From positions 1 through 64,000 of the forward strand of contig CAPAOV010000003.1 in NCBI GenBank assembly GCA_948579355.1: a DNA stretch of 64,000 nt. Direction: 5' to 3'. The notes under the pieces are model-generated. The model made no database searches, had not been told where the DNA came from, and saw nothing but the letters and a program-made list of their open reading frames with translations. This DNA is from an uncultured Eubacterium sp. Its GTDB lineage: Bacteria; Bacillota; Clostridia; Lachnospirales; Lachnospiraceae. The first letter of the stretch is position 1. Every line of letters begins with the position of its first letter. Shown here piece by piece: positions 35,647 through 42,233 of the stretch. Both the position numbers and the translations under genes were made by a program.

Positions 35647-36384
35647 CTATTCCTCTCCATTTTCCGAGCCATAAGTGCCATAATACTTACCATAGTATTT
35701 CCCATAATATTTGCCGTAATACTTACCGTAGTATTTCCCGTAATAGCCTTTCTTCTCCATCGGTACCTTATTGAGAACTGCTCCGAGAATCTTACAGTTA
35801 CTCTGCTCGAGCTGAGCTTTCACTCCCTGTGCAAAGCGGTAGCTGATAGCGTTATCTTCAACGACAAGAATCACACCGTCTGTCTGCTGGGCAACGATGG
35901 CGGCATCAATAACCGAGCCAAGCGGCGGGCAGTCAATGAGCACATAGTCATACTCTTTACGAAACTTTTCTATTGTTTTCTGAAACTTCTCGGTACCGAG
36001 CAGCTCAGCAGGATTTGGTGCATACGGCCCCGACAGTATCAAATGCATATTTTCCACATTCGTCTCGTGAAGCGCCTCGTCAAGCTCTGCTTGTCCGGCT
36101 AAAAAGTTCGTTAGTCCGGCATCTACAGCGCCGATTTTGTATCGGCCGACGAGAACGGATTTGCGCAAATCCGCATCAATCAATAGCACTTTTTTATCAT
36201 TCTCGGCAAACGAACGAGCCAGATTAAAGGTAACGTTACTTTTTCCCTCATTCGGGGTACAGCTCGTAAAGGCAATTACCTTAATATCGTCTCCACTGAA
36301 TTGTATGTTGGTACGAAGTGTTTTAAATGCCTCATTCGCACGATAAGACAACTCATCCAGTTTTGCAAATTCCATCTTCTTCAT
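35647..36384 (-). CDS. CpsD/CapB family BY-type tyrosine kinase with a YGKY-repeat tail
   Basis: This 245-residue protein starts at the ATG at 36384, which overlaps the stop of the chain-length regulator gene (TGATG). It has Walker A CTPNEGKSN near 42-50, Walker A' VLLIDADLRK and Walker B VLIDCPPLGS. BY-kinases with their membrane activator control chain length and export by cycling autophosphorylation of a C-terminal tyrosine cluster. Here the tail is an almost perfect repeat of YGKY, about five copies ending in YGTYGSENGEE, an unusually regular Tyr tail with about a dozen tyrosines. Confidence 0.93.
   Translation of the reverse strand: MKKMEFAKLDELSYRANEAFKTLRTNIQFSGDDIKVIAFTSCTPNEGKSNVTFNLARSFAENDKKVLLIDADLRKSVLVGRYKIGAVDAGLTNFLAGQAELDEALHETNVENMHLILSGPYAPNPAELLGTEKFQKTIEKFRKEYDYVLIDCPPLGSVIDAAIVAQQTDGVILVVEDNAISYRFAQGVKAQLEQSNCKILGAVLNKVPMEKKGYYGKYYGKYYGKYYGKYYGKYYGTYGSENGEE
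35679..35748. repeat. 12-bp tandem repeats encoding the BY-kinase tyrosine tail
   Basis: Roughly six 12-bp units (for example AATACTTACCGT and AGTATTTCCCGT on the plus strand) alternate two codon choices for the same YGKY motif. The DNA regularity suggests growth by slippage. Confidence 0.85.
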
Positions 36385-37154
36385 CACTTCTTACCTCCCT
36401 TATGATTTGCTTTTCTCTTTCTTTTCTTCGCTGCCTGTTTCGCCATCTCCTCACGCTGTTCCTCTTTCAATGCATTCTCCTCAATTGGCAGAATACCAAG
36501 TGTGTTCAGTCCAAGATAGCGCTCGACATCTTCCGAAGATTTAATCGTATCATCCAGCATATGGCGGGTAAGAACAACGGCACATGCCAAAATAATTCCC
36601 AAAATACCGGCAATCATTGCATTTCTTGTTGTCGTCGGACTCGTCTTTCTCTCTGCCACATGCCCCTCTTCAATAATGCCCGGCTCGTTAATTTTCATAA
36701 GCTCGGCAATACTTTTCCGTGAAACCTGCGCATACTGGTCTACAATCTGCTTTGCCAGCGTCGGGTCCGGATTGGTAACGGAGATTGACAAAATACGGGT
36801 GTCCGTAGGATTCTCAACGGTTGTCACGGAAAGCAGCTCTTCATAAGTCATGTCAAGCTCCAGATTATCAATTACCTCCTCCACTACCGGACGGCTCTTT
36901 GTGACAACGATATAGTCCTGTGTCAACTGTGTTCCGATTGCCAAATCAGATAAAGAAGCAATACTTGTTGTATTGCTCAGAATACAGAGCTGTGTCGTCG
37001 ATGTGTAAATCGGCGTCACAACAAATTTACAAAACACACCAGTAGCACCGGCAAAAAGGACGCCAACCAAAACAATCAGCCAAAGGCGGGACATCAGCAC
37101 CCCAAATATCTCCAGCAAATCAATTTCCATTTCGTCTTGAGATTTCGCTTTCAT
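36384..37154 (-). CDS. Wzz/YveK-type chain-length regulator (BY-kinase membrane activator)
   Basis: This 256-residue protein has a first helix IVLVGVLFAGATGVF after the Wzz N-terminal region EIDLLEIFGVLMSRLW. An extracytoplasmic domain follows with VVEEVIDNLELDMTYEELLS. The second helix lies near 170-190 (TTTRNAMIAGILGIILAC). The cytoplasmic tail is Lys-rich (AAKKRKRKANHKGGKK). It activates the kinase encoded next. The stop and kinase start share one base. A 128-bp leader with a hairpin and a 19-bp shared motif precedes it. Confidence 0.9.
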   Translation of the reverse strand: MKAKSQDEMEIDLLEIFGVLMSRLWLIVLVGVLFAGATGVFCKFVVTPIYTSTTQLCILSNTTSIASLSDLAIGTQLTQDYIVVTKSRPVVEEVIDNLELDMTYEELLSVTTVENPTDTRILSISVTNPDPTLAKQIVDQYAQVSRKSIAELMKINEPGIIEEGHVAERKTSPTTTRNAMIAGILGIILACAVVLTRHMLDDTIKSSEDVERYLGLNTLGILPIEENALKEEQREEMAKQAAKKRKRKANHKGGKK

Positions 37155-37206
37155 TTTTTACTGTTTCCTCCATTCAATTCTCTTGTTCATTATCTTGTTT
37201 TATGAT

Positions 37207-37255
37207 GTCGGGGCCAAAACACCTTGAGCCCCCAATTGATACTTTGGATTGCTCC
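37207..37255 (-). promoter_or_regulatory. leader element upstream of the chain-length regulator gene
   Basis: In the 128-bp gap after the phosphatase gene the minus strand holds a GTTGT-GGA-ACAAC hairpin, the 19-mer GGAGCAATCCAAAGTATCA (37237-37255) and then a GGGGC/GCCCC stem (about 37210-37234). The same 19-mer occurs upstream of murE (61902-61920). There is no T-run, so this is not a plain terminator. A regulatory RNA or protein site is possible. Confidence 0.4.
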
Positions 37256-37282
37256 GTTGTTCCACAACTCCGCACTCCGGTA

Positions 37283-38011
37283 TCACAAATATTTTTTTTC
37301 AAAAATATATGTTGCATTATTCATGGTCAATTCGTCTGCCATCTGTTTTCCACTCAATTTTACGATGGCTTCATATGTCTCCCGCATTTTCGGCGGACGC
37401 TCCCCATCGTTATGACAATCGCTTCCCAGAAAATGCACAAATCCGTTCTGTACCATTTTCCGGCAGAGTTTTACTCTCTTGTCAAAACGTTTGCCCAACA
37501 GACTGCGGCTGTTCATCTGCATGACGGCGCCCATTTTCATCAACTCACAGAGGCGGTCATATTCCTGCATCAGACACTCATATCTCTCTACGTGGGCAAT
37601 AATCGGTATCAGGCCCTCGCGTATCAGAGAAGCGATGGCATCTTCAATCTCGCGGTACGGGCTCCTTGGAAAGAACTCGACAAGCAGATACTGGCTGTCT
37701 GCCATTGTCAAAATATCGCCTTTTTTATAGGCGTCGATAATCCCCGGAGAGTAGAGCACCTCGCAGCCGGTATACAGCGTAAGCTCCGGCGTTACTTTCT
37801 TCGCATGTTCGTTCGCCTCGGCAACCAGTTCGCGAATTTTATCCGCTTTCTGATAATTCTGCTCCATATCAAAATGGGGAGTCGCTATCACACGGGTGAC
37901 ACCCTGTTCTCGCTGCATTTGCAGCATTCTCTCCGTCTGCTCCCAGCTCTTTGAGCCGTCGTCAATACCCGGCAAAATATGGCTGTGAATATCAATAAAT
38001 CCCTGCTCCAT
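37283..38011 (-). CDS. CpsB/CapC family PHP-type protein-tyrosine phosphatase
   Basis: This 242-residue protein has the PHP metal motif FIDIHSHILPGIDDGS at the start, VIATPHFDME, IIAHVERYECL and a final FLGSDCHNDGERP. It dephosphorylates the BY-kinase tyrosine tail and so sets the polymer length (established for Streptococcus CpsB). The ATG overlaps the priming transferase stop (TAATG), and AAAGGAGCGGAATA is upstream. Confidence 0.94.
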   Translation of the reverse strand: MEQGFIDIHSHILPGIDDGSKSWEQTERMLQMQREQGVTRVIATPHFDMEQNYQKADKIRELVAEANEHAKKVTPELTLYTGCEVLYSPGIIDAYKKGDILTMADSQYLLVEFFPRSPYREIEDAIASLIREGLIPIIAHVERYECLMQEYDRLCELMKMGAVMQMNSRSLLGKRFDKRVKLCRKMVQNGFVHFLGSDCHNDGERPPKMRETYEAIVKLSGKQMADELTMNNATYIFEKKYL

Positions 38012-39426
38012 TATTCCGCTCCTTTCTTACCAAGCACGGCGGCTACCGTGTAACAAAGTATTTTTATGTCCAAAGAAAGGCTCCACTCCATGATATACTG
38101 AGAATCCAGCCGGATAATTTCCTCGAAATCTTCTACGTTATTCCGCCCGCTCACCTGCCACAAACCGGTAAGCCCCGGTTTCGCTGCCAGCCGCTTTCTG
38201 TGATGAATTTCGTACTGTTCATACTCATCAAGCGTCGGTGGCCTTGTTCCAACTAAACTCATATCACCTTTCAATATATTCCAAAATTGCGGCAGCTCAT
38301 CAATACTGCAGCGGCGCATAAATCTTCCAAACGGAAAAATACGAGGGTCGTTTTCAAATTTGGAAATCGGGCCTTTCATACGGTTCGTATCCATCAAATC
38401 CTTTTTTCTCTCCTCGGCATCCATATACATCGAGCGGAATTTATAAATATAAAACTGCCGCCCATTCTTACCGACCCTTTTTTGTTTAAATATGACGGGA
38501 CCGGGACTCTGTATTTTAATAATCGGCGCTACAAACAGAAAAGCAATTCCAAAAAAGATAAGGCCCACGATAGAACCTGCAATATCCATAGACCGCTTCA
38601 GAAACAACTGTTTCGTCGTCGCACTGTTGATACACATGGTCAACACCATATAATCACCCAGCCTTGTCACATGCTGATGTACCTCGTATAACATCATCTC
38701 TTTTATGTTACGATGTATCACCACCCCCATATTGAGGCAGTCTTCAATAAAATAAGTCGGAACATCCCGTTCCAAAACAGTGTAAATAAACACTTCATCG
38801 ACAACGTGATTGGAGACAAACTGCAACGCCTCTTCGGCGCCAAAGATGAGCGGCTCTTTTATTTTCTGCAAGGCATCATCCGTCTGCTCCGGTAAAACAA
38901 CTGCTATCACCTGAAAATCACATATTTCCTGTTCCGCAAAATGCCCCAGTACCTCCTGCGCCATCTCCACATTGGATGCCATCAGAAGTATCTGCCGCTG
39001 GTCAATATCGCGGCGCATTTTATGAATGAGAACGGATTTCCATATAATGTGCTCAATATAAATAAGATATAATCCAATTATCCAACACATCAATATAACA
39101 TAACGGGAATAGTTACTGCTCGTCCGTACGACAAACAGATAAGCTACTAACAGCAGGAATACTGACGATACTACTTTTGCACATTGCCGCAGTTCCTGCA
39201 AATATCCCCGCCGGAGAATATTTTTGTACCCCTCTGTCATAAAAGAAACGAAAATGAGAAGCGCTCCCATAATAACAGCTAACTGCCGACATTCTTCCGT
39301 GGCATAGGGATTTTGAAAACCATACCGCAGACAATTACTTATGATAAAAGCAATTTGTATCATAACGCTATCTAAAATCAGAAAATCTATATGCTTTAAA
39401 ATACTATGTTCGCTCTTTCTGTACAT
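38011..39426 (-). CDS. polyprenyl-phosphate sugar phosphotransferase (priming glycosyltransferase)
   Basis: This 471-residue protein starts at the ATG at 39426 after TTGGAGGAAGAT. The N-terminal half has four to five membrane helices and a CoA-binding-like cytoplasmic domain. The C-terminal bacterial sugar transferase domain starts at KRSMDIAGSIVGLIFFGI and has FKQKRVGKNGRQFYIYKFRSM, ENDPRIFPFGRFMRR, DELPQFWNILKGDMSLVG and KPGLTGLWQVSGR. It attaches the first sugar-1-phosphate to undecaprenyl phosphate. Confidence 0.95.
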   Translation of the reverse strand: MYRKSEHSILKHIDFLILDSVMIQIAFIISNCLRYGFQNPYATEECRQLAVIMGALLIFVSFMTEGYKNILRRGYLQELRQCAKVVSSVFLLLVAYLFVVRTSSNYSRYVILMCWIIGLYLIYIEHIIWKSVLIHKMRRDIDQRQILLMASNVEMAQEVLGHFAEQEICDFQVIAVVLPEQTDDALQKIKEPLIFGAEEALQFVSNHVVDEVFIYTVLERDVPTYFIEDCLNMGVVIHRNIKEMMLYEVHQHVTRLGDYMVLTMCINSATTKQLFLKRSMDIAGSIVGLIFFGIAFLFVAPIIKIQSPGPVIFKQKRVGKNGRQFYIYKFRSMYMDAEERKKDLMDTNRMKGPISKFENDPRIFPFGRFMRRCSIDELPQFWNILKGDMSLVGTRPPTLDEYEQYEIHHRKRLAAKPGLTGLWQVSGRNNVEDFEEIIRLDSQYIMEWSLSLDIKILCYTVAAVLGKKGAE

Positions 39427-39488
39427 ATCTTCCTCCAAACGGGTATGTCATTTGCACATAATAGGAAATGTTCCATTTGCATCCCCTA

Positions 39489-40889
39489 TTATTTGAGTCC
39501 CTGTTTTTCAATATGATTTTTCTTCGTAACATAGGCGGCTCCCCATGTGAAAACGCTGATGCATAAGAGCAAAATACCAAAATACAAAATATTTTCACTG
39601 CGCCAGTCCATATAGTGCTGAAAGAGTGCCTGATAGGCCTGCGGTTCTGCCTGAACTTTTTTCCCCCATAGCAGATTGGTAAGATTTGCCACGATAAAAC
39701 TCGTTCCTGCCATACCAATCCCATAAGAAAGACCTCGGAATTTACGGTGTACATACTTGCTGCCTTTCCATATAAGTATAATGGAAACAACCAGTAGCAC
39801 AAGTGAACCGATAACGACCATCACACTGATATTCTGTTCTTTCTGGCGCAATTGGTACAAAAATGAGGCATACGGCGTATCCAGTACTTTTCGGTACCGC
39901 TCCATAATAACTTCGGACAGCTTATCTACATTTTGCGGCGGTTCCCTCACCAATACAAGCTGCAGCGCTTCTTCTATTTCTTTCTGTCTCTTTTCCAGTT
40001 TCGGCAGTTCCCTGCCGTTCAGACGGGCGGTAAAAATACTCTTGGCGTCGCGGTAAATACCGCTATCTTCCAACGCCAGAAGTTCCACGCCGGAAGCCAT
40101 TTCCACACCGGAAAAGATTTTCTGTATATCCTCCTGAACAAACTTTGAGCACTCCTTGAAATAACCGCTTTCCACCGCTGCTGTCTGCCACGTTTCCGGA
40201 CTGTACGCCCATGAATCATAGACATATACGCTTCCGGCAACAAGAATCGACAAACTCATCAGGCTCGCCCCGAGCATAACTAAAAACGCTTTCTTCCGGT
40301 GTTTAAACACTTTCAGATAAATCGTCAGCACCAAAATGCAGACAACACAGGCAATCAGTATTGTGACTGCCATTTGTCTTTCATTGGCATTCAACTGGCC
40401 CGCTATCTGTTCATTTGACGTATATTTCTGTACGGACTCAATCTCGGAAGTCCGCAATGTTTCTAATTCATTAATCCGCAGCGGCGTCTGCTGAATGGGA
40501 TAAGTCTCGCCGTCCTTGCCAGTGACAACTTCCTGTCTCTGTTGTTCATCCTGTCCGTTTTCCTGCGAATTGTCCTCCTGTTGTCCGTCTTTATTTTCAT
40601 CTCCCAGACCAATCTCACTGAGGCTGCGGACTTTTCCCTCTTTCTTCGCCTTTTCTGCATCCTCTTGTGAGAGTTTCATCAGATATCCCTCTCTCACGCC
40701 ACGTTCAACATTTCCATAAATCATCCGAATGCCTTCGTCTGCTTTCTCTGCCGTTATATCCACACTTTCCTTGTCAAACTCATTTCTCAAGGTTCCCAGA
40801 TATGCCGGACGCACAGTATAGAGTTCGCCATTGTACTCAAACGTCCCCTCTGCCACATCCAAAACCCGCTGTTCATTGGCGTTAATCAA
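39489..40889 (-). CDS. membrane protein of unknown function in the polysaccharide locus
   Basis: This protein has about 466 residues. The likely start is TTG at 40889, 8 bases after GGGGG; a GTG at 40898 abuts the ribosome site. The N-terminal 90 residues form a small soluble-looking domain (INANEQRVLDVAEGTFEYNGELYTV), then comes a Gln/Glu/Asp-rich linker, a helix near 180-200, a second helix after KHRKKAFLVMLGASL, and an extracytoplasmic region of about 130 residues. Three more helices end the protein. It has no recognised family. It lies between the Big2-protein genes and the priming transferase, so a role in surface export or anchoring is possible. Confidence 0.75.
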   Translation of the reverse strand: MINANEQRVLDVAEGTFEYNGELYTVRPAYLGTLRNEFDKESVDITAEKADEGIRMIYGNVERGVREGYLMKLSQEDAEKAKKEGKVRSLSEIGLGDENKDGQQEDNSQENGQDEQQRQEVVTGKDGETYPIQQTPLRINELETLRTSEIESVQKYTSNEQIAGQLNANERQMAVTILIACVVCILVLTIYLKVFKHRKKAFLVMLGASLMSLSILVAGSVYVYDSWAYSPETWQTAAVESGYFKECSKFVQEDIQKIFSGVEMASGVELLALEDSGIYRDAKSIFTARLNGRELPKLEKRQKEIEEALQLVLVREPPQNVDKLSEVIMERYRKVLDTPYASFLYQLRQKEQNISVMVVIGSLVLLVVSIILIWKGSKYVHRKFRGLSYGIGMAGTSFIVANLTNLLWGKKVQAEPQAYQALFQHYMDWRSENILYFGILLLCISVFTWGAAYVTKKNHIEKQGLK

Positions 40890-40913
40890 GTACCACACCC
40901 CCTTTCGTATATA

Positions 40914-42089
40914 TCAATATACTACAATCTTCGATGTAGTATCCCCTTCCGTAATAATCATCCCATACGGTGTTCCATATTTCTTGTCCTGCTGCCATGC
41001 CATGAGGTGATACTGCTGGCCGCTTTTAAGATTCTTAATCAGCCATGCACTGGATAAATCAACCCTTGACACAAGCAATATATCACGCCACAAGCCAAGT
41101 TTCTCGTCGTAAAATTTATTTTCCGGTTTATTTCCCGGATTTACGGAGACAGCATTTCCTTTTCCAGTCACTTCTGTCTCCAAACGTTTCAGGGCATTAA
41201 TCACCCCGCTGTTACTTGTCATATCCATACCATCTACGGTAACATGCATCGTTCCCTGATAAGCACGGTTCACAAAATAAAGCGTACTTGTTGCTCCCGC
41301 TTCCTTTACAACAAAGCTGGCAGCGAGCAGTGTAGAAGAATCCGGCGTCGGTATTTCCTTAATCGCCTGTTCCAGAGTCTTTGGCTTCTCGTCCGGCTTG
41401 TCATCCGGCTTATCGGTTGCCCCGCCATTGCCAATAACAGTCGAATTGCCATCCGGCACATTCGGCGTCGGCGCAGACGGTGTATCTGCTGCTACATATA
41501 TTTGAACTTTTTTACTCAGTTTCTTTCCTTTTTTTGTTGTTCCCTTTGTCTTAATCGTAATCGTGGCGAATCCACTCTGCACTGCCTGAACTACTCCGTC
41601 CGAATTGACGGTGGCAATGCTGCTATTTGAACTTTTATACTCCACTTTGCGGTTCTTCGCCGTCTTCGGATAAACAAGCGCGCGAACCGATTTTTTCCCG
41701 CCCTCCTGCAACATCACATTAGTCGCAGACGAAAGACGCAGCTCTTTCACATAGTCAACTACCTTAACTTTTATTCTTATCTTTTTTCTGTTTGATTTCT
41801 TTTGCAAGGTTACTTTTGTCGTTCCTGCCTTTTTGCCTTTCACTTTCCCTTTCGCGGAAATAGTGGCAATTTTCTTATTCGCTACCTGATAGCGGTACTT
41901 CTTACCTGTTTTTTTCTTCTTACCCTTTTGTGTAATCGTCAAAGAAGCGCTCTTCCCCCGATAAACGGTAAATGTCTGCATCCCCTTTGCCTCTGTTTCC
42001 TCTAATCCTTTTGCTCCGAATAACGAAATACTCTGCGCAAAAATCAAGCTGAAGACTATTACAACAGCTAATTTACGTTTTTCTTTCAT
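40914..42089 (-). CDS. secreted protein with Big2 (Ig-like group 2) domains
   Basis: This 391-residue protein starts at the ATG at 42089 after AAAGAGGGA; an upstream extension to 42182 lacks a ribosome site. It has a signal peptide (KRKLAVVIVFSLIFAQSIS). Two Big2-type domains follow, each ending in the pattern KIATISAKGKVKGKKAGTTKV or SIATVNSDGVVQAVQSGFATI. After a Pro/Asp/Lys-rich linker, a C-terminal domain of about 130 residues (LLAASFVVKEAGATSTLYFV) has no recognised family. There is no LPXTG or S-layer anchor. It probably acts outside the cell. Confidence 0.82.
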   Translation of the reverse strand: MKEKRKLAVVIVFSLIFAQSISLFGAKGLEETEAKGMQTFTVYRGKSASLTITQKGKKKKTGKKYRYQVANKKIATISAKGKVKGKKAGTTKVTLQKKSNRKKIRIKVKVVDYVKELRLSSATNVMLQEGGKKSVRALVYPKTAKNRKVEYKSSNSSIATVNSDGVVQAVQSGFATITIKTKGTTKKGKKLSKKVQIYVAADTPSAPTPNVPDGNSTVIGNGGATDKPDDKPDEKPKTLEQAIKEIPTPDSSTLLAASFVVKEAGATSTLYFVNRAYQGTMHVTVDGMDMTSNSGVINALKRLETEVTGKGNAVSVNPGNKPENKFYDEKLGLWRDILLVSRVDLSSAWLIKNLKSGQQYHLMAWQQDKKYGTPYGMIITEGDTTSKIVVY

Positions 42090-42106
42090 TGAATCCCTCT
42101 TTTCAC

Positions 42107-42144
42107 AAGAGACCCCTTGAACCCATACGGATCCAAGGGATCTT
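42107..42144 (-). other. inverted repeat between the two secreted-protein genes
   Basis: AAGA plus CCCCTTG (42107-42119) can pair with CCAAGGGATCTT (42133-42144), with a small internal mismatch. On the minus strand the hairpin lies 18-55 bases before the downstream ATG and is not followed by a T-run. It may be an RNA processing or stabilising hairpin. Confidence 0.35.
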
Positions 42145-42233
42145 CTCATCATAAAATATAAGTTGTATAAACTCTTTCTCACGAAAGAAACAAGCTTTGC
42201 AGATACCTTATATCCTCTGCACTAAAATGAAAA

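Noticed and set aside
37202..37954. 250-codon plus-strand frame over the tyrosine phosphatase gene
   Set aside because: It is a shadow of the real PHP phosphatase. The start region overlaps the leader element only by chance.
42107..42144. Intrinsic terminator between the secreted-protein genes
   Set aside because: The hairpin has no T-run on the minus strand, so it was kept only as an inverted repeat.
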